Assembly (NCBI RefSeq): GCF_937876455.1
Contig: NZ_CALFIG010000030.1
Coordinates: 1 to 24,169 of the forward strand
DNA from: an uncultured Flavobacterium sp.
Lineage (GTDB): Bacteria > Bacteroidota > Bacteroidia > Flavobacteriales > Flavobacteriaceae
Length of the DNA stretch: 24,169 nt
Direction of reading: 5' to 3'
Shown here: one piece after another, positions 15,906 through 22,845 of the stretch
How the letters are laid out: every line of letters begins with the position of its first letter
Numbering within the stretch: the first letter of the stretch is position 1
Program-made: the position numbers and the translations under genes
The notes under the pieces: generated by a model
What the model was told of the DNA's origin: nothing
The model's input: only the letters and a program-made list of their open reading frames with translations
Database searches by the model: none

Positions 15906-17504
15906 TTATTCTTTTTTATGATAATCAGATGTGAAAAATAATTTTACACTCGGGTATTTTTGTTGTGTCATTTGTATAGAAAACTCACTATCAGCTAAAA
16001 AAACCAATTGACCATGTTTGTCATGTCCAAGAAATTTTTGTTTTACACGTTTAAATTCGGCAAATTCTTCATTTTTAGGATTTTCTGGTAATACCCAACA
16101 AGCTTTGTAAGCTGGGAAGTTTTCATAGGTGCATTTAGCGCCATATTCGTGTTCCAAACGGTATTGAATGACTTCATATTGTAAGGCTCCTACAGTTCCA
16201 ATCACTTTTCTGCTGTTCATTTCTAACGTAAATAGCTGCGCAACTCCTTCGTCCATAAGTTGGTCGACCCCTTTTTCTAATTGTTTAGCTTTTAGTGGGT
16301 CTGCATTATTGATGTATCTAAAATGTTCAGGTGAGAAACTCGGAATGCCTTTAAAATTCATGATTTCACCTTCTGTTAAAGTATCGCCAATTTTAAAATT
16401 ACCCGTGTCATGTAGGCCAACAATATCTCCTGGATAAGAAATATCCACAATCTCTTTTTTCTCTGCAAAAAATGCATTAGGACTTGAAAATTTTAAGTTT
16501 TTTCCATGACGCACGTGCAAGTAAGGTTTGTTACGTTCAAACGTCCCAGAAACGATTTTTATGAACGCTAAACGGTCACGGTGTTTAGGGTCCATGTTTG
16601 CATGAATTTTAAAAACAAATCCACTAAATTTAGCTTCATCTGGTGCGACTAACCGCGTGTCTGATTCTTTAGGTCTTGGACTTGGTGCAATGTCTATAAA
16701 ACAATCTAATAATTCGCGAACACCAAAATTATTTAAAGCCGATCCAAAAAATACAGGTTGTAATTTACCACTTAAATAGGACTCACGATCAAAAGCAGGA
16801 TACACTTCTTCGATTAATTCTAATTCTTCTCTAAGTTTAGTAGCGGGATTTTCGCCAATAATTTTTTCTAATTCTGGGTTATTGATGTCTGAAAAAGCAA
16901 TGGTTTCTTCAATGTTTTTGCGACTATCACCTTCGAAAAGATTGATGTTCTTTTCCCAAACATTATAAATACCTTGAAAATCATACCCCATACCAATAGG
17001 GAAGCTCAAAGGTGTAACATGCAATCCAAGTTTTTTCTCTACTTCGTCCATGAGGTCAAACGCATCTTTTCCTTCGCGATCCAATTTGTTTATAAACACA
17101 ATCATAGGAATGTTACGCATGCGACACACTTCTACTAATTTTTCGGTTTGTTCTTCCACACCTTTTGCCACGTCTACTACAACAATTACACTGTCAACAG
17201 CAGTAAGTGTTCTAAATGTGTCTTCAGCAAAATCTTTGTGTCCGGGTGTGTCTAGGATGTTTATTTTTTTGTCTTTATAATTGAAAGCCAATACAGATGT
17301 AGCCACAGAGATACCTCTTTGACGCTCAATTTCCATGAAGTCAGAAGTAGCTCCTTTTTTTATTTTATTGCTTTTTACGGCACCTGCTTCTTGAATGGCA
17401 CCGCCAAAAAGTAATAGTTTTTCTGTTAAGGTTGTTTTACCAGCATCGGGATGTGAAATGATTCCAAACGTTCTTCTACGGGCAATTTCTTTTTCGAAAC
17501 TCAT
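15906..17504 (-). CDS. prfC: Peptide chain release factor 3
   Basis: RF3 is the translational GTPase that removes RF1/RF2 from the ribosome after peptide release. The 532-residue protein is full length for the family. The G domain shows G1 SHPDAGKTT (17-25), the switch region ERQRGIS (60-66), G3 DTPGHKDF (85-92) and G4 NKLD (139-142). Later parts include GSALNNFGVRELLD (the G5 region) and the RF3-specific C-terminal domain with the GALQYEVIQYRLEHEYG segment. The minus-strand ATG at 17502-17504 is preceded by a TAnnTTTG box. It is the last of the minus-strand genes in this part of the window and shares a bidirectional terminator with the OmpA-like gene. Confidence 0.97.
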   Translation of the reverse strand: MSFEKEIARRRTFGIISHPDAGKTTLTEKLLLFGGAIQEAGAVKSNKIKKGATSDFMEIERQRGISVATSVLAFNYKDKKINILDTPGHKDFAEDTFRTLTAVDSVIVVVDVAKGVEEQTEKLVEVCRMRNIPMIVFINKLDREGKDAFDLMDEVEKKLGLHVTPLSFPIGMGYDFQGIYNVWEKNINLFEGDSRKNIEETIAFSDINNPELEKIIGENPATKLREELELIEEVYPAFDRESYLSGKLQPVFFGSALNNFGVRELLDCFIDIAPSPRPKESDTRLVAPDEAKFSGFVFKIHANMDPKHRDRLAFIKIVSGTFERNKPYLHVRHGKNLKFSSPNAFFAEKKEIVDISYPGDIVGLHDTGNFKIGDTLTEGEIMNFKGIPSFSPEHFRYINNADPLKAKQLEKGVDQLMDEGVAQLFTLEMNSRKVIGTVGALQYEVIQYRLEHEYGAKCTYENFPAYKACWVLPENPKNEEFAEFKRVKQKFLGHDKHGQLVFLADSEFSIQMTQQKYPSVKLFFTSDYHKKE

Positions 17505-17518
17505 CTTAAAAATTTTTG

Positions 17519-17526
17519 CAAAAGTA
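17519..17526 (-). promoter_or_regulatory. Putative -7 box (TACTTTTG) for prfC
   Basis: TACTTTTG on the minus strand matches TAnnTTTG and ends 14 bp before the prfC ATG. There is TTTTC, not TTTG, about 19 bp upstream. The 86-bp gap to the preceding gene leaves room for a separate promoter. The call is weak to moderate. Confidence 0.35.
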
Positions 17527-17590
17527 GGCAGAAAAATTTATATGCCGAAAATACCCAACAGGAAAGTAAAAATTACCCAGCCTAAAAGCG

Positions 17591-18304
17591 TTAAATACTT
17601 AAAACATCCTCTTCGTTTAGTAACGGTTCCATTCTAAGTTTCAAAATAATTTGGGCGACCGCAATGACGTCTTTTTCACAATAGGTAATAATACGATCGA
17701 TGTTTTTTTCTTCATAATATACTTTAGCTACTTCGCTTCCGTCAATATCGTCTTTTGGAGAAGGTACACCTAATACTTTCGTTAATAATTTTAAGGAGGT
17801 ATAATGTTTATAGTCACCAAATTTCCACATTTCTAAAGTGTCTAAATGAGGTACTTCCCATGGTTTTTTACCCATTAAATTTAATTTGTTTGGAATTTTA
17901 ATTTGGTTAATTATCATTCTTCTTGCAATAAAAGGAAAATCAAACTCTTTAGCATTATGGCCACATAGCACGTGGTTAGGCCCGTTAAAATGTGTGCTTA
18001 ACAGATTAGCAAAGTCTTGTAAAAGTTTCTTTTCTTCTCCATGAAAAGTAGTTACCCTAAATTGTCGGTCCCCCATTTTATGGGTAAAATAACCCACAGA
18101 TATACAAATAATTTTTCCAAATTCGGCCCAAATTCCAGCACGTTCGTAAAATTCTTCGGCGGTAATTTCATCTTTGCGCTGGTACTGTGTTTTTTGACTA
18201 AATAATGTTTTAAAATCTTCATCAAGATCTTGGAAAGAAGCATTTTCGGGTACTGTTTCGATGTCTAAAAACAGAATGTTTTCTAGGTTAATTGATTTGA
18301 TCAT
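17591..18304 (-). CDS. 3'-5' exonuclease of the PolB-like (DEDDy) family
   Basis: A predicted single-domain 3'-5' exonuclease with the ribonuclease H fold (DNA_pol_B_exo2-like). It has 237 residues. Exo I is LFLDIET with Asp14 and Glu16, Exo II is CGHNAKEFDFPF with Asp122, and Exo III is TYCEKDV with Tyr208 and Asp212, which makes it a DEDDy enzyme with a complete active site. It should degrade DNA or RNA from the 3' end in the cytoplasm using two metal ions; the physiological substrate is unknown. The ATG at 18304 is 14 bp below the stop of the serine hydrolase gene, so the two are probably co-transcribed. No polymerase domain is attached. Confidence 0.9.
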   Translation of the reverse strand: MIKSINLENILFLDIETVPENASFQDLDEDFKTLFSQKTQYQRKDEITAEEFYERAGIWAEFGKIICISVGYFTHKMGDRQFRVTTFHGEEKKLLQDFANLLSTHFNGPNHVLCGHNAKEFDFPFIARRMIINQIKIPNKLNLMGKKPWEVPHLDTLEMWKFGDYKHYTSLKLLTKVLGVPSPKDDIDGSEVAKVYYEEKNIDRIITYCEKDVIAVAQIILKLRMEPLLNEEDVLSI

Positions 18305-18318
18305 AGCTTTTGGGGGTT

Positions 18319-19476
18319 TTAGTTATTTCTTTTTGCTAGCATGGCATAGGTTTCGTTTACATAGGTGTAAAGGTCGTTACTATGGGGATCTGTTTTAGTT
18401 TGCTTTCCTTTTAAATGTCCGAGTCTTACAATGATTAAATCGTCTTCGGGAATAACAATTACAAATTGCCCTAAATGACCACGCATATAGTATAATTTTT
18501 TTCCATTTATTTCATGTAACCACCAACCGTAGCCGTATTCTGGTGCATCTTTAAATCGGGGAGTAATAGACTTTTTTACAAAAGCTTCGTCTAGTAGTTG
18601 TTTGCTGTTCCATTTTCCATTTTGTTTGAACAATTTTCCAAAACGAGCAAAATCTCTTGCGTTACTTGCTACACAACAATATGCCTTTTCAATGCCATCG
18701 GGGTCGTCTAGTTGCCATAAAGCATCATGTTCGGCGCCCATAGGTTGCCAAAAATTTTTAGCAATATAATCTGAAAGGAAAACGCCTGTTGCTTTTTCTA
18801 TACACATGGCTAATAATTGGGTAGCGCCACTTAGGTATTTAAATTTTTGCCCTGGTTTTTCATTTATTTTAAGACCTAAAATAATTTTTTTTAAATCATC
18901 ATCAAAATAGGCTCTCGTAACAATTGAAAACGGACTATAATATTTTTCGTCCCAATTTAATCCAGAAGACATTGAGGCTAAATCGCCCACAGTTACTTCT
19001 TTGGCATATTTTCCTTTTAAATTTGGAAAAAAATCAATCACTTTTTGATCTAGATTTTTTATTTTATGATCCATAATCGCTTTCCCTAATGCAGCGCAAA
19101 CCATGCTTTTAGCCATAGAAAAAGAGTTGGTTTTAGAATTTTTGTCGAAACCATCAAAATAACTTTCATGCCAAACACTATCATTTTTAATAATTACAAA
19201 AGCAACTGTTTTTAATTCTTGATGTGTTTTGTATAATGTAGCTGTTTCAGCAATAGTGTTGTAATCTTTAGCAATAGCCCAAGGTTGTGCTTCTCCCTTT
19301 CTTATTGTTCTATTAGGAAACTCTTTGTAATCTTCTAGAAATGCTGTAACATAACCTTTTAAGTAAATTGTTCGCACCGCTCTTAAAAGATAATCAACAT
19401 TAAAAATATAGAGTAATAAAACGATGCTACTTATTGCAATAGCGAACCATTTGAAGAATTTTTTGAGCCGTTTCAT
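18319..19476 (-). CDS. Beta-lactamase family serine hydrolase (class C / penicillin-binding-protein-like fold)
   Basis: A membrane-anchored serine hydrolase of 385 residues. A single hydrophobic segment (about residues 10-26) after a lysine-rich start suggests an N-terminal anchor with the catalytic domain in the periplasm. The nucleophile motif SxxK is SMAK (Ser120-Lys123). A Tyr motif appears as YLS (Tyr214), where class C enzymes have YxN, and RGHLGQ near the C-terminus is in the place of the KTG/HxG box. Family members include D-aminopeptidases, esterases and 6-aminohexanoate-dimer hydrolases, so resistance to beta-lactams should not be assumed. It lies 37 bp downstream of the alkyltransferase gene and 14 bp upstream of the exonuclease gene. 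The substrate is unknown. Confidence 0.9.
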   Translation of the reverse strand: MKRLKKFFKWFAIAISSIVLLLYIFNVDYLLRAVRTIYLKGYVTAFLEDYKEFPNRTIRKGEAQPWAIAKDYNTIAETATLYKTHQELKTVAFVIIKNDSVWHESYFDGFDKNSKTNSFSMAKSMVCAALGKAIMDHKIKNLDQKVIDFFPNLKGKYAKEVTVGDLASMSSGLNWDEKYYSPFSIVTRAYFDDDLKKIILGLKINEKPGQKFKYLSGATQLLAMCIEKATGVFLSDYIAKNFWQPMGAEHDALWQLDDPDGIEKAYCCVASNARDFARFGKLFKQNGKWNSKQLLDEAFVKKSITPRFKDAPEYGYGWWLHEINGKKLYYMRGHLGQFVIVIPEDDLIIVRLGHLKGKQTKTDPHSNDLYTYVNETYAMLAKRNN

Positions 19477-19513
19477 TCTTTAGTTATTTTGTTTTACGAA
19501 TGTAAGAAACTTT

Positions 19514-19990
19514 TTAAAATAATCGTTGTTGCAAAGAAGGATTTTCATGTTCTAACAACCATTTTTTTCGCCACAATCCACCCGCATAACCAGTTAGTGA
19601 CCCATCAGAACCAATAACTCGATGGCAAGGAATGATAATCCATAAAGGGTTTTTACTATTAGCATTTGCGACTGCTCTTATCGCTTTTGAATCGCCTAAT
19701 TGGTTTGATAATTGCTGATAGCTTATTGTGGTTCCAAATGGAATTTCAAGAAGTTTCTGCCATACTTTTTTTTGAAACTCGGTTCCTTTGGGTTGTAGTT
19801 TTAATGTAAAATGAGTGCGATTCCTATTAAAGTACTCATCAAGTTGTGTAATCGCTGTTTCTAATACTTTGGGAATTTTGTTTTCGGTTATTGTATTTTC
19901 TTCAGTTACAATAGTAAGCGATGTTAATCCGTTTTCATCTCCTTCAACAAGAATGTTGCCTAGTGGTGTGTGTAGTAAAGCTTTTTCCAT
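19514..19990 (-). CDS. ogt: Methylated-DNA--[protein]-cysteine S-methyltransferase
   Basis: A suicide DNA-repair protein that transfers alkyl groups from O6-alkylguanine (and O4-alkylthymine) to its own cysteine. From the ATG at 19990 it has 158 residues, the Ogt-like length without an Ada domain. The active site is IIPCHRVIG with Cys122; the winged-helix part YQQLSNQLGDSKAIRAVANANSKNP precedes it and GYAGGLWRKKWLLEHE follows. The reading frame continues 31 codons upstream to an ATG at 20083, but that extension overlaps the end of the DUF1573 gene and crosses a perfect palindrome, so the start at 19990 (MEKALLHTPLG) is preferred. The start codon directly follows the T run of that palindromic terminator, so expression would need read-through or a very close promoter. 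Confidence 0.95.
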   Translation of the reverse strand: MEKALLHTPLGNILVEGDENGLTSLTIVTEENTITENKIPKVLETAITQLDEYFNRNRTHFTLKLQPKGTEFQKKVWQKLLEIPFGTTISYQQLSNQLGDSKAIRAVANANSKNPLWIIIPCHRVIGSDGSLTGYAGGLWRKKWLLEHENPSLQQRLF

Positions 19991-20023
19991 AAAAAATCCC
20001 GATACGTTTAAACGTATCGGGAT
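19991..20023 (-). terminator. Palindromic intrinsic terminator after the DUF1573 gene, touching the ogt start
   Basis: Positions 19996-20023 form a perfect 28-bp palindrome (half ATCCCGATACGTTT), followed on the minus strand by six T's (19996-19991). The ogt ATG starts at the next base. On the transcript this is a 12-bp stem with a UUAA loop and a U tract, a good rho-independent terminator for the DUF1573 gene that ends 23 bp upstream. Confidence 0.85.
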
Positions 20024-20045
20024 AAATATATAAAAAACAATTGAA

Positions 20046-20495
20046 TTATTTAGCCTGTGGAGCTGCTGGAGCAGGAACTTCATCTGCTTTTACTACTCCT
20101 TTAATTGTAATCACTTTTGGCGCAACATTTTCTTCACTTGTAGTAACAGTAACAGTTTTGTGGAAAGCACCAGGGGCAGCCGCATTGTATTCTGCAGAAA
20201 CAATACCTTTTTCACCTGGTTTAATAGCTGTTTTTGTATAATTTGTAGCCGTACAACCACAAGACGCTCTTACAGAAGTTAACAAAACATCTTTTTTTGT
20301 TGTGTTCGTAAACGTAAACTCATAAGTAACAGGCTTACCTTTTTCAATTGTACCAAAATCATGTGCTTCCGTATCCCATTTTAATTGAGATGGAACTTGC
20401 GGAGTAGCCACGGCAGTTTTTGCATCTTGTTGTGTTTGAGCAAAAGACGCAGTAGAAACGAATAATGCAAATGCTAGTAATTTTACTGTTTTCAT
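20046..20495 (-). CDS. DUF1573 domain-containing periplasmic protein
   Basis: A 149-residue exported protein of the DUF1573 family, common in Bacteroidota and of unknown function. A signal peptide (residues 1-19, ending SFA before QTQQ) is followed by an Ala/Gln-rich linker. The single Ig-like DUF1573 domain (~37-138) has the typical WDTEAHDFGTIEKG start, TFTNTTKKDV, and the conserved SCGCT with Cys79 and Cys81. A short Ala/Pro tail (VPAPAAPQAK) ends the protein. The gene is divergent from the sensor kinase and has its own upstream TATATTTG box. The terminator right behind it suggests that it is mainly transcribed alone. Confidence 0.93.
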   Translation of the reverse strand: MKTVKLLAFALFVSTASFAQTQQDAKTAVATPQVPSQLKWDTEAHDFGTIEKGKPVTYEFTFTNTTKKDVLLTSVRASCGCTATNYTKTAIKPGEKGIVSAEYNAAAPGAFHKTVTVTTSEENVAPKVITIKGVVKADEVPAPAAPQAK

Positions 20496-20524
20496 AGTTG
20501 AATAATTTTTAATTTTGTGTGAAG

Positions 20525-20532
20525 CAAATATA
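20525..20532 (-). promoter_or_regulatory. Putative -7 box (TATATTTG) for the DUF1573 gene
   Basis: TATATTTG on the minus strand matches TAnnTTTG, 29 bp upstream of the DUF1573 ATG. A TTTG lies closer than the usual spacing, and no clear -33 box is seen at 17-23 bp. Confidence 0.45.
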
Positions 20533-20570
20533 TTTATTATTTTACAAATTGTTGTTAATCACTTATATTA

Positions 20571-20603
20571 TTGCTGTTAATGAGTTGTTAATATCTAATT
20601 TTG
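20571..20603 (+). promoter_or_regulatory. Putative flavobacterial promoter (TTG-N22-TAATTTTG) for the two-component genes
   Basis: TTG at 20571-20573 and TAATTTTG at 20596-20603 are separated by 22 bp, within the TTG-N17-23-TAnnTTTG range known for Flavobacterium. The -7 box is 42 bp upstream of the kinase ATG. This is the best two-part promoter match in the window. Confidence 0.5.
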
Positions 20604-20645
20604 CTTACTTTTTTGTAGTAATATCGTTAAAAAAATATAGAAAAC

Positions 20646-21926
20646 ATGAAATTTTCAAGATTAAATAGTGTCATTATCATTGGTCTTTTAGCGATAGTAG
20701 GAGTTATTATTATGCAACTTTTGTTAATTGACAACGCCTATAAACTTGAAAAAAAGGAAACCGAAGATAAAATTTTTTTTGCCCTTCAAGATGTTTTAGA
20801 CAAGGTATATAGAGATAATCATTCAGGGTTAACGGTTTCAAATCAAGTAATTAAACAATCAGAAGATTATTACATTGTAAATGTTAATGATGAATTTGAA
20901 AATACGATATTAGAACATTATCTAAAAGAGGAGTTTCAAAAAATAAAATTAGATTTAGCTTTTGAATATGCGGTTTACAATTGTTCGTCTAACCAAATGG
21001 TTTATGGCAGTTATATTTCAAGTAAAGGAGAAAAAGAACCCTTAAAATGTAAAAATTGTTTTGTAAAACATCAGGATTACACCTATTATTTTGCGATACA
21101 TTTTCCAGAAATGAAACAAAGCCATTTTAAAAATTTAGAACAATATTGGGTGTTTACAGGTGTTTTATTATTTGTTTTAATCATTTATGTATATTCCATA
21201 TTATTGATGTTAAAGCAAAAAAAATATACAGATTTACAGAAAGACTTTATCAATAATATGACGCATGAGTTTAAAACACCCTTGTCTTCTATATTAATTG
21301 CTTCTACCTATTGTAAAGACCAACCCGAAATAAAAACCAACTCGAAATTAGCAAGGTATAACCAAATTATTATTGAGCAATCGCAGAAGTTAAATCAACA
21401 TATAGAACGTATTTTGTATGTTGCTAAAACAGAGAGTAAGCAAATGACCATTGAAAAAACCCCTTTAAAATTACTTCCTATAATAGAGCTTGTGAAGGAA
21501 AATGTGTTGTTAAAGTTTGAAAAAGAGCTTACGATTTCTATTGTTTCACAAAATGAATATCAAATTCAAGCCGATGCTTTTCATTTTTATAACGTAATTT
21601 ATAATTTGGTAGATAATGCAGTTAAATATTCAGGAGAAAGACCGAATATTCAAATTTTGGTTTTTGAAGAAAACAGCAAATTAATCTTAAAAATTATTGA
21701 TAAAGGAATGGGTATTCCAGAAAGAGAATTGCCTTTTGTTTTTGATAAATTTTATCGTGTGGCTCGTGAAGACAGTAAAGAAATAGAAGGTTTCGGAATT
21801 GGCTTAGCTTATGTAAAGAAAATTTGCGAAATGCATCATTGGCAAATTAGCATTCACAATAATCAGACAGAAGGAATTACGGTTACAATAATCATTCATG
21901 AATATAAATTAATGAACAACAAATAA
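20646..21926 (+). CDS. Sensor histidine kinase (RprX-like)
   Basis: A membrane-bound kinase of 426 residues that should phosphorylate the response regulator encoded 9 bp downstream. Two membrane segments (~8-28 and ~168-189) enclose a periplasmic sensor domain of about 140 residues. The dimerisation/phosphoacceptor region has NNMTHEFKTPLSS with His207. The ATPase domain shows the N box NLVDNAVKYS, G1 DKGMGIP, F box FDKFYRV and G2 GFGIGLAYV, so all catalytic motifs are intact. The sensor part holds YNCSSNQMVYGSYIS (Cys113) and KCKNC (Cys135, Cys138), a possible metal or redox site. Overall layout resembles Bacteroides RprX; the signal is unknown. Confidence 0.94.
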   Translation: MKFSRLNSVIIIGLLAIVGVIIMQLLLIDNAYKLEKKETEDKIFFALQDVLDKVYRDNHSGLTVSNQVIKQSEDYYIVNVNDEFENTILEHYLKEEFQKIKLDLAFEYAVYNCSSNQMVYGSYISSKGEKEPLKCKNCFVKHQDYTYYFAIHFPEMKQSHFKNLEQYWVFTGVLLFVLIIYVYSILLMLKQKKYTDLQKDFINNMTHEFKTPLSSILIASTYCKDQPEIKTNSKLARYNQIIIEQSQKLNQHIERILYVAKTESKQMTIEKTPLKLLPIIELVKENVLLKFEKELTISIVSQNEYQIQADAFHFYNVIYNLVDNAVKYSGERPNIQILVFEENSKLILKIIDKGMGIPERELPFVFDKFYRVAREDSKEIEGFGIGLAYVKKICEMHHWQISIHNNQTEGITVTIIIHEYKLMNNK

Positions 21927-21935
21927 AATAATAAT

Positions 21936-22625
21936 ATGGAAAAAAAAATTTTATATATTGAAGACGACGAAACGCTGGCGTTTTTAACGACAGATAATTT
22001 AGAACATCATTATGAGGTAGTGCACTGTAACAATGGTAAAAAAGGGTTTGAAACGTTTTGTGCTCAAGCTTTTGATTTAGTCATATTGGATATTATGCTA
22101 CCCGACATGGATGGTTTTCAAATAGCTGAAAACATTAGGAAAAAAAATCAAGAAATCCCAATAATTTTTTTATCCGCAAAAACATTAAAAGAAGACCGTA
22201 TAAAAGGATTGAAATTAGGTGCGGATGATTATTTGATTAAGCCATATTCTATAGAGGAATTAATTCTAAAAATCGAAGTATTTTTACAACGAAGCCAAAA
22301 AACAACTGACAAAGTATCAATAAAAAATTATTCTTTTGGCTCATTTCTGTTTGAGCCCGAAAATTATTTAGTAAAAAATCAACATATCAAAATTACATTA
22401 ACAGAACGAGAAGCACAACTGTTAAAACTCTTTTTAGACCACCCAAATATGGTGTTGAAAAGAGAAAAAATATTAATAGAACTATGGGGAAGTGATGATT
22501 ATTTTTTAGGCAGAAGTTTAGACGTGTTCATTTCTCGTTTACGAAAAATAATAAAAGAAGAACCTGCATTAGCTATTGAAAATATTCCTCGAGTAGGATT
22601 TAAATGGGTTGTGGAAGAGACTTAG
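21936..22625 (+). CDS. OmpR/PhoB-family response regulator (RprY-like)
   Basis: The cognate transcription factor of the upstream kinase, with 229 residues. The receiver domain (1-~118) has the acidic pair Asp10/Asp11, phosphoacceptor Asp52 in VILDIMLPDMDG, Ser80 in FLSAK and Lys102 in LIKPYS. The C-terminal winged-helix domain (~125-225) includes LTEREAQLLKLF, VLKREKILIELWG, the recognition-helix region SLDVFISRLRKII and IPRVGFKW. All phosphotransfer residues are present. Gene spacing of 9 bp indicates one transcript with the kinase. The target genes cannot be seen from the sequence. The gene is convergent with the T9SS protein gene, with a shared terminator at 22812-22844. Confidence 0.95.
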   Translation: MEKKILYIEDDETLAFLTTDNLEHHYEVVHCNNGKKGFETFCAQAFDLVILDIMLPDMDGFQIAENIRKKNQEIPIIFLSAKTLKEDRIKGLKLGADDYLIKPYSIEELILKIEVFLQRSQKTTDKVSIKNYSFGSFLFEPENYLVKNQHIKITLTEREAQLLKLFLDHPNMVLKREKILIELWGSDDYFLGRSLDVFISRLRKIIKEEPALAIENIPRVGFKWVVEET

Positions 22626-22811
22626 TGGAGTAATGCTATTAAAATGAATTGTTTACACGTCTTTATGCAGTAAAAAAGTTGTGAGCGTTATATTAATTAG
22701 TGCATTTGACAACTTAAAACTTAGTATTTTTTTATACTTAAATGTTAAATAATTTTACCTTTTTACAACCAATTCTATAGTTAATGTAATAAGGGTTAAC
22801 CATTACAAGAA

Positions 22812-22844
22812 CAAAAAACCCCGTAAATTTTACGGGGTTTTTTG
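22812..22844. terminator. Bidirectional intrinsic terminator between response regulator and T9SS protein genes
   Basis: An inverted repeat with arms CAAAAAACCCCGTAAA (22812-22827) and TTTACGGGGTTTTTTG (22829-22844) around a central T. The GC-rich core CCCCG/CGGGG and the A/T flanks make it functional in both directions. It begins one base after the stop codon of the minus-strand gene. The 186 bp between the response regulator and this hairpin hold no gene that I can see. Confidence 0.88.
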
Positions 22845-22845
22845 T

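Noticed and set aside
17521..17600. Short hydrophobic peptide (KYLTLLGWVIFTFLLGIFGI) on the minus strand between the exonuclease gene and prfC
   Set aside because: It looks like a membrane helix, but there is no ATG, GTG or TTG at a sensible place in that frame. It may be chance or a decayed remnant.
17395..17637. Plus-strand open frame of 80 codons across the prfC start and the following gap
   Set aside because: It is antisense to the start of prfC and the end of the exonuclease gene, with no recognisable domain, so it is a shadow frame.
22626..22811. Possible small gene or RNA after the response regulator
   Set aside because: Only very short open frames and imperfect inverted repeats (AAGTTGT/ACAACTT) are present; there is no clear promoter-terminator pair for a small RNA.
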